The position numbers and the translations under genes are program-made. From assembly GCA_037954325.1 (NCBI GenBank), contig JBBMNZ010000013.1, positions 10,828,501-10,892,500 on the forward strand: a stretch of 64,000 nucleotides of DNA, given 5' to 3'. This stretch comes from Fistularia commersonii. Lineage: Eukaryota > Chordata > Actinopteri > Syngnathiformes > Fistulariidae. Position 1 is the stretch's first letter. The number at the start of each line of letters is the position of its first letter. Positions 36,063-48,009 of the stretch are shown here, one piece after another. Under the pieces are notes generated by a model. The model did no database searches, was not told the DNA's origin, and saw only the letters and a list, made by a program, of their open reading frames with translations.

Positions 36063-36390
36063 ACCTTTTCCTGTCATAGTCCCGATATTTAAAGTCCCTA
36101 CTCTCAGTCCCAGACTCTTGCCTCTCCTCTTCTTTCTCTCCTTCTGAACACACCTTCCTCCTCTCCTGTTTGACCCACAGTAGCCCAATTTCCACTGGTA
36201 CCCTGTAGGTCATTGGTACCAATGGCAGTCGTTGTACACCCAGGCCTCGACCAATCCGGTATGAGATTATTAGGTTTGATTTACGTATTTGGTTTCGGCA
36301 AAGGTTTTTACGCCGGATGCCCTTCCTGGCGCAACCTTCTTCATTTATCCGGGCTTGGCACTGGCATTATTGATTGGAATTTATATTTAC
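36063..36390 (-). mobile_element. RTE-type LINE 5' leader and endonuclease start, inverted
   Basis: Read on the minus strand from 36375 downward, this gives the family 5' leader (CAGTGCCAAGCCCGGATAAA, then GGAAGGGCATCCGGCGTAAA, then CTCATACCGGATTGGTCGAG) and the beginning of the endonuclease: LGLRVGTLNIGTMTGKGR. The match stops at about 36063. It directly precedes a forward-oriented 3' end of the same family (36440-36885). Confidence 0.85.
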
Positions 36391-36439
36391 AGTGTGTATA
36401 AAACTAATGCGGCACTGAGGGGCGTGAGCCAGATTTCTC

Positions 36440-36890
36440 CATGAGCCAGTCAAAAGCCAAGCCAAGCAGTGATATTGACAAAAAGAAAGGAGGCAGAGCT
36501 GTAGGTCGCAGAGATGAAGATGTTGAGGTTCTCTTTGGGAGTGATGAGGATGGATAGGTTCGGATAATTCCATCAGAAGGACAGCATATGTTAGATGTTC
36601 GGAGAGAAGGTCAGAGGAGCCAGACTGAGATGGCTCGGTCATATATAGAGGAGAGATAGTGAATATATTGGTTGAGGGATGCTGGAATTTGAGCTGCCAG
36701 GCAGGCAGTCTAGAGGAAGATCAAAGAGAAGATCTATGGACGTAGTGAGAGGGGATATGAAATTCATCGGTGTGAGAGAGGAGGATACAGAGAGTAGGGT
36801 TAGATGGACCCTAGAAGGTTGCTTTAGAAGGTTGGTTCACTGTGGCGACCCCTGAAGACAAAAGCCAAAAGGAAAAGAGGACGATAACTT
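36440..36890 (+). mobile_element. RTE-type LINE 3' end
   Basis: The plus strand from about 36460 reads ATTGACAAAAAGAAAGGAGG, then ATGTTGAGGTTCTCTTTGGG. It continues through the SRGRPKRRFMD-equivalent region to the terminal block CACTGTGGCGACCCCTGAAG near 36838 and an AAAGGAAAAGAGG tail. Frameshifts are present. Together with the inverted leader to its left it may be one insertion. Confidence 0.85.
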
Positions 36891-39312
36891 GATGCAACTG
36901 TAAATAGAAATCATTTTATATACATATCTTATCATATGATAGCTAATAATAATAACAAAATTGCTGTGCCTTTATGACCTCTAAAAGACCAGCATCAAAC
37001 AAATCAACTTACAACATAGACTCAACAATGCTTTGTATTGGATGGCAACCGATGCATTAAGAACATATGAACGTATCCTCCACACTGGCAGTGCCAGAAA
37101 GACCAAATCAGGCACTGATTGAAGAGAACATGATGTCATCAGGTGACATATATTTCAAAATAAATACTTTTTGCTAAGTTATTGCAGTTACATTAATTTT
37201 CATATTAAGCAACAGATGAATTCTTTAACGAATACCTGTAAAATATATGAATGAATGCCTTCAAGGTACCACAAGACGACCCTGGCAACTTTTTTGATAC
37301 GAACATTGAAAGAAAGCATCCTGTCAGCGAACAATGCACTGTCATTGCACTGAATCTCAGTGTCTAAGGACATAGTGTAATTGACATTAATGTGACACAG
37401 CCTGTACAGTAAGTCATCTTAGTTTGACAGAAACTATTTAAGATCATTAACTCAATGTATGTGCTCAACTTCAATCAATAGTAATGTTTCACTGAAAGTA
37501 GTCCATGGCAATGAAAGCTGTGAACAGAATTTCTCACTTTTTGTTATGACAAAAATCTGTCATGGCAATACAAGACAAGTTGACAAGAGTGACAGAACCC
37601 AAACATACGACTCACGGTAAAGTAACAACTAAAGTATCTTTAATAAACTGAAAAGGATAATGACTTAGAGGAAGAATGATCAACAAACTTCAAGTTCAGA
37701 GAAAGTGAACTTATGGCAACGTAACAACTGAATGATTACAAAGTGCATTGGAAACTTGACCCAATAACAAGCACTGTCAGAGTTCATAAGAAACATAGTT
37801 CCAAATTTCGAAAAAGCCCAATTCTGGCAAGGAATGGAGGAATAAGAACATGGAAAACTAGCAAAGGAAATGGGAAATGCAGATTATATATACATCCATA
37901 CATAAATGGAAAGGTGGACACAACCAAGAATAAAACAGGGAGGAGTAACAGGACAATTCACAGCCTCCCTGTCTTGACAAACTCTATGAAGAACAGGATC
38001 CAGTGGTCTTGCTCCTGGCTTTTGGTAAATAAAGCTAGACCAGCTCTGCAAGAGTTTTTAAAGATGCCTTGTACAGCAACTACAAACTGTATAAAAGCAC
38101 TGTTGTGTAAAAGCTAGAAACTCAATCTCATCCTGCAAGAGTTCATTCATCTGTGTTTCATAGATATATATTCATGTTTCTGCAAGATATTTTCAATCTC
38201 ATCTATTTATCCAACTATTGCATGTGACAGAATCACAACCACCACTGTGGGTCTTAACCAGCAGTAGAGACAGACTGTACTTTTGCATTACTGGGAACAT
38301 GCTAATTGGGAACTTGACCAGTCTTGCTGAAAAGCAAAATCTGACATTATGCAGCAAGGAAAGCAAGAACTTTCCAAAACTTGTCATTACACACCTTTTT
38401 CTTTGCAACAATCGGTGGTAAGACAACAATAGGACTGGATATTACCCAATAATCTCCCTGGTGCTAATTCCAATGCTTGCCACAAATCTAAAGGCTACGA
38501 TGCTAATCAGGCAAGTTGCACAGATCACTAGATCTGACATTTAGAGACAGTTTTGCCTGAAGCAGCATCAAGACACTCCTGGATGATGGTTTCAAAGCCC
38601 ATTTATATTCAATGAACTATTATTCGGGTCAGTGTGAGTTGTTTTGTATATGTTAGTGCTGAATGAATATATTGTAACAATTGGTAAAATAGAGGATTTT
38701 ATTTTTTAGGGCTAGGTACGACAAAGGACTTATTGACATATTATACTTAATATATGCCACTATTGCATTTTTATGTGACAAATAGCAGTACACCTTAAGG
38801 GACACAGGCTCGTTTGCTGACACCACAATTTGTAGACTTGTACTGGTTGAATGATGCTGGGGCAGTGATAATGGTCCTCTAATGATATTACGATACTGAA
38901 TCCTATTTGGCAACCAAGAAACAACGAACTAGGCAGTGATTTAAAAACCTCCCAAGGCAGCTAGTTTGAAATTGAATGTGCTGGAAAGATGTGTGAATAG
39001 ATTTTGTTGGGTCATCAAGACAAAATAATGGGGTGAACAAGAATTAAGTTAACGAACCTGGTGACAATGTCTTGTGGACAATGAGGTTATGTAAGATACA
39101 AGGATGCTCTTTTGATTCCTCGGAGATCTTTGGGCTGTATTTATTCCTAGCTGCAGTTTGCATTTGGATTCATGAGGAAGGGACAAGAAATAGCTGAGAA
39201 GATCCACAAAATGATCAAAAAGTGAAAGTGCATCATAGTTGATGTATATCAATTACATCAATGTTCTTGATGTGAACATTTTTGGGGAACTGTGGAGGCA
39301 AAGATTTCTTTC
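36891..39312. other. Non-coding DNA
   Basis: Open frames up to 124 codons (37743-38117) have no recognised motif. A stretch near 38430-38540 faintly resembles a LINE fingers region (Y-P-I-I-S-L) but is too decayed to name. Confidence 0.45.
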
Positions 39313-39320
39313 AAATTGTT
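39313..39320. repeat. Left 8-base target duplication of the Rex3 copy
   Basis: AAATTGTT directly left of the CCAT tail; the same octamer directly follows the other end of the element at 40377-40384. Confidence 0.6.
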
Positions 39321-39965
39321 CCATCCATCCATCCATCCATCCATCCTCTCCTGCTTATCCAGAGTTGGGTTGCGGGGGCAGCAGCTAGAGCAGTGAGGCC
39401 CAGACCTCCCTCTCTCCCGCCTCATTGTCCAGCTCCTCTGGGGGGACCCCAGGGCATTCCCAGGTCAGCCTGGAGACATTGTCTCTCCAGCGTGTCCTGG
39501 GTCTTCCCCTTGGTCTCCTTCCAGATGGACATGTCCAGAATACCTCTCCCGGGAGGCCTCCGGGAGGCATTCTGACCAGATGCCCGAGCAAGGTCTCCTG
39601 GCTCCTCTCTATGCGAAGGAGCAACGGCTCTACTCTGAGCTCCCCCCGGATGAACAAACTTCTCACCCTATCTCTAAGAGAGTCCGGACAACCTGCGGTG
39701 GAAAGTCATTTCAGCCTCTTGTTCTCTTTTGGTCTCTACCCACGGCTCGTGACCATAGGTGAAGGTTGGAATGCAGATCGAGGGGTAAAATGAGAGCTTT
39801 GACATTTGGCTCAGCTCCCTATTCACCATGATAGACCGGTACAGAGTCCGCATTGATGCAGACACCGCACTGATCCACCTGTTGATCTCAAGCTCTATCC
39901 TTTCCTAAATCGTGAACACATTCCAGAGATACTTGAACTCCTCCACTTGGGGCAGAACACGGTAG
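39321..39965 (-). mobile_element. Rex3 LINE 3' half with CCAT tail
   Basis: Minus-strand Rex3 3' region. The 93-codon frame 39385-39666 reads RGELRVEPLLLRIERSQETL and LGHLVRMPPGGLPGEVFWTC, then RRPRGRPRTRWRDNVS and GEREVWASLL, with only a few substitutions from the family pattern. Further right, DRYRSVRI-equivalents and the QVEEFKYL-equivalent end near 39965. The 3' tail is six CCAT units on the plus strand (39321-39344). It is among the better-preserved copies in the window. Confidence 0.9.
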
Positions 39966-40376
39966 GCTGCCACTTTACCGCGGTGGAGGGTTTTGCTTGT
40001 CCCAGTGATCCTGGGAGCAATGCTATCAGGAGCTCAATGCACCAGGAAGGGTCACCCAAGGGAAACAGGCCCCAGGTGAGGGACCAGACAAAGTCTGGCT
40101 CAGAAGACCACCCATGAAGAAGACAATCATTGAACTCAGTTTTCTCTTGCCTGGATGCGGGTCACAAGGTGCTCCCTGGAGCCAGGCCCGAGGACGAGGC
40201 TCGGCGGTGAGCGTCTGGTGGCCGGGTCTTTCCCCATGTGGTCCGATCTTCGGCTGCTGGCTCTCGGAACATGGAATGTCATCTCTCTGGCAGGGAAGGA
40301 AGCTGTGTTGGTGCGCGAGGCTGAGATATTCCGACTAGATATAGTCGGACTCACCTCGATGCACAGTGTTGGGTCT
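39960..40376 (+). mobile_element. Rex3 LINE 5' leader and endonuclease start, inverted relative to its 3' half
   Basis: Plus-strand Rex3 leader (CCGCGGTGGAGGGTTTTGCT, then AGGGTCACCCAAGGGAAACA and GAGGGACCAGACAAAG). It is followed by a frame 40155-40403 that reaches the endonuclease start: LGTWNVISLAGKEAVLVREA, then FRLDIVGLTSMHSVGS. The leader has an internal deletion near 40235. It ends at 40376, where the flanking octamer AAATTGTT begins. Confidence 0.88.
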
Positions 40377-40384
40377 AAATTGTT
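40377..40384. repeat. Right 8-base target duplication of the Rex3 copy
   Basis: AAATTGTT, matching 39313-39320 at the opposite end of the two-part Rex3 element. Confidence 0.6.
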
Positions 40385-43384
40385 ACACATTTATGGAAAT
40401 TAAATGCAATGGTGAAAGACCGGGTTTCCAAAAACAGCATCTCATCCCACATGTGATCCTGCAAAGTCAAGGCAAAGCACATAAACTTACTTAATAATAT
40501 GTGTTTTTGCAGCTATCATCAAATTTATTCCATCTGTAGAAACTTACAACATTTAATTGTAGGTAACTTTCTGTGATATTTTTTACTTAGAACTGATCTG
40601 CCACACTTTTCTACACATTTGCACTAAATCCTTGTAAAATGTTTGGCTTTGAGAAAATTCAGTTCATATTTGTTATGTATGTCTTGATGTCGAGGTCAAA
40701 TTATCAGAAGAAATAGGAAATACAATCTAATGCAATTTATGGATCCTAAACTTTCCAGGTATTAAAAGGCTATTCGTTTTGTTGCATATTCAACCCAAAT
40801 TGGACCAACTGGATATCCAGAGAAGGCAAATTAATCATTCCATATGAGTCTCAGATGTTTACAAAAAGTAGAAAAAAGTAGATCTTTAAACCAATAAGGA
40901 CAGAAGTGAGAAAGAAGAATAAATAATAGGGAACTTCCTTCTATTTCTTCTGTGAGAAATCAATCGAAGAATAAATAAATAATAAAGAAAAAGCAAAAAG
41001 TGTATCATTGGGTAGGCACAACATTGACATTGACTGATCGAAAAATAACATAATCGGATTAGTGCACTACTGTTAATGATCATTCATTCATTCATTCATT
41101 CATTATTTGACATATATTCTATTCTATCATTAACCCACAAATAATCATTTGGCTGCTTAAAAAATTCAGTTGCATACATTTCAGATTTTGAAATTGAGCT
41201 GAAAAAGGTCTCCTTCAACACTGTGGTCCCTGACTCATCAGATAAGTAAAATATTAGTTATATGAATAGATAGACTAATTACTAAATTTATGGATACATA
41301 CATACACTCATTCACACATGCACACCTCAGTATTTATTTATGTATTAATTAATCTATTACTCATTTATTTATTAATTCATTTATGTATCTATATGTCTAC
41401 GTAACTGTTTAGATTAACTGTTAAGTCAGGGACATAACTGTTGGATGACTTTTTTGCGGCGTATGAGATCACATTTTAACATATCTTAAAATTTTTTCTC
41501 AGTTCCAAACCACAGATCTATTGAAATACAGTATATGCACCTGAATGGAAATCATAGCTACAAGTAATCAAAGCATGACTTGCCTCTAAGCTGGACTTAG
41601 AGCTAAGCTGGCTCCACCATGAGAGCGCAAGATGATCAATTACATTTCCCTTTTATTTAACTTCCCATTTCTTCGCTTTTGTGACCACGTATCATCAAAC
41701 CATAACATAGACAAATGATTTAATTTCTTTCCGGCAATGTTTTCCAAAAAGAGCAAAAACATAATTACAGATTGCAACAGCACTAACAAAGAGATATTGA
41801 CTGCGTGTAAAGGAAAACATCCTTTATGTATTGTGAGGGACTTTTGTTGCTTCACTAAGACATTTTCAATGCAGCTGTGGGTTTAAAAAGCACTATTTTC
41901 TTTTCTTCTCGGTCCCATAAATCTACCTTGCTTTATGGGCAAAGACAAAGGAAGCTGTTCTTACTTTCAGATCCAATATAATGTGATGAATGGCAAACAG
42001 TATACATCTGCCAATGCCTATCTTTTGTGATTTTTCAAGATCTTATTTTGTTATATATTAGGTCTTCCTTGAATTGAGTGGAGAAGATGCATGGATGCAC
42101 ATGTGTGTCTTCTCTTTTTTAGCCAGTCAAAATTCCTGGACAGCAGGTTGGAACATGATTCCGTTCGCATGGGAGCTCATTTGGCAGACCAGCAACACAC
42201 CAGGGAGCGTACAGTATGAAAGCTAAACCTAATGAAAGCACACACAGCCCAAATCGTGCTGGCTCACTGTTACCAGCAGTCTGTTACCCAGATTCTTGCT
42301 ATAACCGACTCCACTTTCTCCTTAAAGCAAAGCAAATGGCTCAATTTTTTTTTCTCGAGTAGCAGTTCTTTTAAGTATCACTTGAGTTCTATAACCAACT
42401 GGACATAGAAACATAGTAGCGTTGGACTCTAAGCCAGGAAATGTATAGATTTGATGCTTCTGGTTTTCCAGTCTTTTTTGTGTTGAACAGAGAAGATGGG
42501 TATTCTATTTTCATCTCCTTTATAAATTTTAAATGAGATGTTGGGGATTCATTGGGGATTCATTGATTCACAGTTAATGTGCTTTGTCCACGATATTTTG
42601 GTAGCTAATTGAGAGATGCAAATTCATTTTATTGATTAAGTGCTTTGTTGATTGGCTTATTGATGGATGGATTGATTAATTGATTGATTGATTCAGTCAT
42701 TCATTCATCTAATTAACGGTAATCTCTCAGTCTCTTAGAGGATTCTTTTGAGGCCATACATATCAGTCTAGTAACACTAGTCCTTTAAAAAATAACATAT
42801 ATCTTCAATATTAATGTTTTGGTAGGATTACTAATACAGGAGGTATATTATACACACATAATTATCTGTGTTTCATGTGCATGGACTGAGCAAATAAAGC
42901 ATGGATTTTCCCTTGATATAATAAAGGTATTCATATGACCTCAGGGGAAATGACAAAATCTCCAGAGGTCCTTTAATATGTAACACCCATAATGATCTTG
43001 TTAAACCAAGAAATGAGGAATTGGAACACCAGTATCACAATGGGCATTATCTTGCCCCCCAATTCTTTTGTTTTTCAAATGTTTATAGTAGACTAAGATG
43101 CATGACATACACCTAACAGCTACTGCATATTGACTACTGACAGATGAATTGAATTATACTGTACAGCATATCGAGTTACAACAACACCTGCCTGTGAGTG
43201 GGATATATTAAGCAACAACAAAAGATTTGATGTAGAATTAAATGATTTGGATGCAGAAAAAAAAAGACGTAAAGATGCTGGTTTGACAAGGACTAAATTT
43301 AAAAGTTTGTAAGCCAATATTGTGTGCAAAACCACACCGCCATGGGGGCGTTTCCACCTATGTTACATTCAACTAAAACAATTA
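40385..43384. other. Unique AT-rich DNA, no repeat or gene recognised
   Basis: Three kilobases without recognisable transposon or long open frame. Minor simple repeats occur: CATT units at 41082-41106, ATTT-rich sequence near 41330-41400 and ATTG units near 42670. Confidence 0.5.
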
Positions 43385-43451
43385 TGGATGGATGGATGGA
43401 TGGATAGATGGACAGACAGACAGACCGACAGACCGACAGACAGACAGACAG
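43385..43451. repeat. Compound tetranucleotide repeat (GGAT)n(GACA/GACC)n
   Basis: Five GGAT units, then GATA/GGAC, then about ten GACA or GACC units. It is not attached to any recognised LINE. Confidence 0.95.
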
Positions 43452-46125
43452 GGCTGCGGGCTTTGAAAGTTATGATTCGGTGTAATTTTCAATGAGTCGG
43501 CACAAAAGGGAGGGAAAGATGCTCTGCGAAGCAAACAGGAAAGGTGAAATGGGAGGCAGTATTAGTATGCAGAATGTAATGTGGATTTAGAAATCTAATT
43601 CAGAACACAGTTTATTGCAAAATAATATTTTTGCATCTTTGCCCTATTATAAATCTATAAATTTAATCTACCTGTGTCATTTAAAATATGTTGGAAAAAC
43701 ATGCATTTGCAATAAAACTTAATTATGGGAAGAAAGAATAAGAATTACAATCTAGATTTTTTAAATCAGTTTCTGGTTAAAACAGACTGACAAATGTGTG
43801 CTTATTCAAAAGTCAATGTTGGTATTAGTAGAAAGTGAAATGATAAAAAGTACGTTCAGTTTCCTTGGATATGCTTTTTCTGTTATGCAGAGAGTATAGG
43901 GTCAGATCTGGGTCAGTGTTTGAGAAAATGGATGAATAGACTCTTTCCTCGATTGAAAATATTGTATCAGCAAATTTTAACTATATACAACCTCTGAGTT
44001 CAACATCAGTGTCAACAACTTAGTTTAGTAAGATACTCTACGGCAGCTGTTTCATCAAACCATGATACTTCTTTCATATTTTGCGATGAAATAAACAGTA
44101 CTCAATAACATCCAAGTTATGCATGCATGCTTGTACTGATACAAGTGCACAAATTACATACCAAATCCAATGTTGTGGGTACATATCTTTGAAAGTCATG
44201 TAGATCAGCAGCAATGTGTCAACCAAAAGCATTTAGAAAAAAAAATATTGATTTATAATGACTTACCGAATCACTCAACGGCAAAAATCATGTCTGTCTA
44301 TTAACCTGTTTATCAGCCAAAGCTAGAAGTGTTGGTTGCACTCTTTTGAGTTGGGAAAGTTTCTTCATCTCCTCCATTTGCCAATCTACAAACACGGGAG
44401 GCGTCTCAATTAATGAGAGTCCTACATTTCAGCTTAAATGTATAGGTATTATTATCACTTTTGTTGTTGTTTCATCGAACCAATGTTTCAGTTAATTATC
44501 CTATTCATTCATTCTTTCATTCATTCTTCACTCTTAAATACATCCAAATGGATATTAAATTTAGAGCTGGCCTTTACAAAAACTACTCTCCATTTTGTGG
44601 AAAATTCAATAGTTGATGATGTGAACATTTATTGATTTTTGTCAAGATTGTCCCATACAAAAGTTTTGTTGGAGCAGTTTGGTATTTTACAAGAGTTATA
44701 TAACCATGGACCACTCTACAATACAGAGTAATTTTAATCTTTAATAATGATAACCTATTAATTTTCTTGCAATTTGAATCCAAAGTCCCCAAAAGGTTTG
44801 GTTTTTCTGAATGAATATATAAAAACAATTTCTTGCTATGCCAATAGTTTCGTCACTAATTCATAACTAATAAGACAATTGCAATGGATATCTAAACCAA
44901 TTCAACATACCTAATTAGGAATATAATATAGCCCACTAGTCAGACTCATTGGTACAAATACATCTTCATTTATTTGACATACATTTTTTTCTTTTTTTCA
45001 TTTATTGATTTTTTTCTTATTTTATTTCAAAAAATTCACATCTAAATGATTCAACAACAAAATGAACTACCACAACAAAGTCCAAATTTCCCGCCCGGGA
45101 AATGATGCAAATGTCACTGTAGCAAAATTGACACCAGTATTTTGCCATTCAACAAAGGTAGGGTTAAAGGAAGAGAAAGAGACAACAATAGGACAAAAAT
45201 ATGATTCATGTACCTTGATAAATAATAGCGCATTTTTATAATAATCCCCCCCCCCCAAAATATGCCAGATACTGACAAGTGATTGAAAACAGGTTTTTGT
45301 AAAATGCTCATCAGTCTGTCTTTATCAAAAATGTAATTTTGTTTTTTAAACTATACTTCCATTGGTAAATTATTTATGTTTATAATTAATAGTGATGTCA
45401 GTTTAGGGAGCAAGGACACATAATCACTTAGAGAAGCCCTTTCTGAATCCTTAGAAACTTCAAAAGTCGGGAGAATGATCGTGCCGAACATATGGCGTCA
45501 TATCAATTTTGGGTAATGCATCCCATGGATATTGCTATGAATTGTTCTTTTGAATGAGTATGTACATATAGTGCATCTACATAAGAAGCATTAGGTACAC
45601 TTATGCAAAGTATTGAACATAGGAAATTATGGTCAGTTTCATTGATTTGTTCATGTGGATAAGCATGGCGCAGGAATAAACAATAAAGGTTAATAGCTTA
45701 CATACAAATTTGTACTGTACATGGTTCAGCTGAGGCTTTAGTTTTAACCCAGAATTGAAGGGTATTCTTTTAAGACATATAAATCTCAAAAATCAGATAA
45801 ATGACACCTATTTCCTGACAACATTTTTCACTCTTCATCCAAGCTGAAGATGTTACCCACTGGCAATTGTGTTACACGTAGTCCTCCGTGCTTTCAGTCT
45901 TTAATTTCAGTATTTGAAACACAATATCCAAACAGTTATCAAGTTGTGATTTAGGGAACGGCTCATCTTGTTATGAAGCCCCAAAGTTTTTGCTACCACA
46001 ACTTGCAGTAGTTTTAGTAGTCCTACTTCAAAAAGAATAATAAAATAAGAACAATAATGATAATAAAAAGAAGAACTTTGGGCATTTCCTTAATCTAGAT
46101 TCTGAAAATCCAGATATTTAACAAG
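43452..46125. other. Downstream flank and presumed 3' UTR of the LINGO gene
   Basis: AT-rich sequence following the stop of the minus-strand gene. Part must be its 3' untranslated region. Candidate polyadenylation signals on the minus strand are ATTAAA at 45905-45900 and AATAAA at 45026-45021 and 45006-45001; which one is used is unknown. A C-run lies at 45246-45257. No other gene or transposon was recognised. Confidence 0.45.
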
Positions 46126-47943
46126 TTACATCATTTTCATGTTAAAACGATGAGGACCAGCTTGTCCTTCTGCCAAGTCGATATTGGTGCCATTTGACTT
46201 TGACCTAGGCACATATTCCACATCTATGTTGTTTTTATGTTTTCCTTTCCCTCTGCTCCAAACAAAAAGGAGCAGGAAACAGAACAGGACCATTCCCAGG
46301 AATGTAAAACAACCCATAGCTGTTGATACTAAAATTGTCTTTAGGTCCAAACCGAGGGTTACACCAAATGTCCCATTGGCTGTGGTATTGCTGGACTCTG
46401 TGTAGTACTGGGTCCTGTTTGCGTACAGGGATCCAAGACTTTTGACTGCCAGTGATGTCATCAGGCTGTCATTCCCAGCAGTATTGGAGGCGTGACAAAG
46501 GTAAACACCACTATCTTGGACCTCTGCAGACTTGATCTCCAGTGTACCGTTGTTATGGACAGTAACGCGACCATGACTTCTGCTTGTCAGAATACGCCGA
46601 CGTGGGGATACCCAAGATACAGTGGGTCTTGGCGTTCCATCAGCAGTGCAGTGCAACATTGCTTGCTGACCTTCATCGACCGTAATTGTTTGTGTTTTAT
46701 TCTCTCGAATTTTTGGCTTTGTGCAGGTAACATAATAAGACAAGAGAGTTTCCTTAAACTCTTTGAAAGGCCTGCCATGGATACCTTCCGGTGTACTGCA
46801 TTCTGGTTGTGAGTCCCCAAAGAAGATGGAATGCCTTTTCTGTAAAATCCACATTAGACGACAATCACACACTAAGGGGTTGTTGTCAATTAGTAGGACC
46901 TCCAGAGCCTCTGGAGATTGAAAAACACCCTTTTCAAGTGTTTCCAGTCGGTTGTGAGAGACATTAAGGACTTTCAGCCCACGCAAACCTTGGAAGGCAT
47001 GTGGTTCAATGATGGTCAGTTGCGATCCGGCCAGATGGAGCTCTTGAAGCCGAATCAGTTCCATCAGCATGCCTCCTTCGATGTGCCTGATGCGGTTGTG
47101 AGACAGATTTAGATGTGTCAGGTAGGGCAGATACTTCAGTGCTTGGTAAGGGAAAGAGGACAAGTTGGTGTTTGTTATGAAGAGGGTGGTCAGGTTGAGG
47201 CCATGGAGGGCATTGGGTGGCACATGATCAAGTGAAGGCCAACTATCTATTTCTAAATTACGCAGCCGGAACAACTTTTTGAATGAGTAAGGGTGCAAAG
47301 TGCTGATGCTGAGGTATCGTAGATGAAGGCTGACAAGGTTGTGCAGGTGGGAAAGAGCCTCAGTGGGTACAACAGTAAGATTGCACCTTTCGAGAGTGAG
47401 AATCTCCAGGCTTAGTAGTCCACTGAACGCACGGTGAGAAATGTAAACCAGATCATTGTCACCTACTTCCAAAAATTTTAGATTGTGCAAGTCCTGGAAC
47501 ATGTAATCCAGTAGGATGACGATCTTGTTGTCACTAATATCCAACCGCGTAAGATTTGTTAAGCCTGTAAAGACCCCCAGGGGAATGAGCTTGATACGAT
47601 TGCTCTTCAGGCTGAGAGAGTGCATACTATACAGAGCATTGAAAGCTCCAGGCTCAACGTAACTGACAATATTTCCACTGAGGTCAAGTTCCTCAAGTCC
47701 AGGAAAGGTAACAAAGTCATCTGGGTTGATCATTGTTAGCTTGTTCTTACTCAAGTCAAGGATTCTAGTCTCAGTAGGAATACCATCTGGGATGGTGGGC
47801 ATGCGCTTACGATGACAGACAACTGCTTTGCTTTGTGCTGAGCACTCACAGCGTGAGGGACATCCCAGAGTGGAACCTACAAAGACAGCCACGAGGGCTA
47901 GGCCCAGGGATGGTTGCCAGCATGAGATGACCGTGTGCAGCAT
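46126..47943 (-). CDS. lingo2: LINGO2-like leucine-rich repeat and Ig domain neuronal membrane protein
   Basis: Intact single-exon frame, 605 residues from the chosen start, about the length of vertebrate LINGO2. LINGO proteins are neuronal surface proteins; LINGO1 acts in Nogo-receptor signalling, while the role of LINGO2 is less defined. Visible domains: signal peptide 1-27; cysteine-rich LRR cap 28-57 (C28, C32, C34, C43); about twelve LRRs 58-355; C-terminal cap with C359, C361, C382, C407; one Ig I-set domain 410-500 (C432, W444, C483 in DSGVYLC); transmembrane segment 536-562; short tail with EYVPR (576-580) and terminal FNMKMM. N-x-S/T sites include N130, N188, N250 and N260. The start MLHTVISCW matches LINGO2 rather than LINGO1 as I remember them, and so does the membrane segment. 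An in-frame ATG 24 bases upstream is possible. Orthologue (lingo2) versus teleost paralogue (lingo2b) is not resolved. Confidence 0.95.
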   Translation of the reverse strand: MLHTVISCWQPSLGLALVAVFVGSTLGCPSRCECSAQSKAVVCHRKRMPTIPDGIPTETRILDLSKNKLTMINPDDFVTFPGLEELDLSGNIVSYVEPGAFNALYSMHSLSLKSNRIKLIPLGVFTGLTNLTRLDISDNKIVILLDYMFQDLHNLKFLEVGDNDLVYISHRAFSGLLSLEILTLERCNLTVVPTEALSHLHNLVSLHLRYLSISTLHPYSFKKLFRLRNLEIDSWPSLDHVPPNALHGLNLTTLFITNTNLSSFPYQALKYLPYLTHLNLSHNRIRHIEGGMLMELIRLQELHLAGSQLTIIEPHAFQGLRGLKVLNVSHNRLETLEKGVFQSPEALEVLLIDNNPLVCDCRLMWILQKRHSIFFGDSQPECSTPEGIHGRPFKEFKETLLSYYVTCTKPKIRENKTQTITVDEGQQAMLHCTADGTPRPTVSWVSPRRRILTSRSHGRVTVHNNGTLEIKSAEVQDSGVYLCHASNTAGNDSLMTSLAVKSLGSLYANRTQYYTESSNTTANGTFGVTLGLDLKTILVSTAMGCFTFLGMVLFCFLLLFVWSRGKGKHKNNIDVEYVPRSKSNGTNIDLAEGQAGPHRFNMKMM

Positions 47944-47979
47944 GACTCTGCTCAGACAGTCAACCATCCTGTCACAGTT
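47944..47979 (-). other. 5' end of LINGO coding exon, with upstream in-frame ATG
   Basis: Transcribed sequence between the splice acceptor and the chosen start. An ATG at 47967-47965 is in frame and would add eight residues (MVDCLSRV). Its context is ACAGGATGG (A at -3, G at +4), better than the GTCATGC context of the chosen start. The choice of 47943 rests on similarity of MLHT to known LINGO2 starts. Confidence 0.7.
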
Positions 47980-48009
47980 CTGAAAGAGAGGAAGAAAAAA
48001 AAGAAAAAA
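47980..48009 (-). promoter_or_regulatory. Splice acceptor with polypyrimidine tract of the LINGO coding exon
   Basis: On the minus strand a pyrimidine tract of about 25 bases (positions 48007 to 47983) ends in TTTCAG with the AG at 47981-47980; exon sequence AACTGTGACAGG follows. A CTAAC branch-point candidate lies at 48044-48040, about 60 bases upstream, somewhat far. LINGO genes carry their whole coding sequence in the last exon, which fits. The frame upstream to 48054 is intron. Confidence 0.85.

Noticed and set aside
38430..38560. Faint LINE reverse-transcriptase resemblance
   Set aside because: Only a few residues fit and the frame breaks at once; not enough to call.
46184..47112. Plus-strand open frames within the LINGO exon
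   Set aside because: Shadows of the minus-strand gene without motifs of their own.
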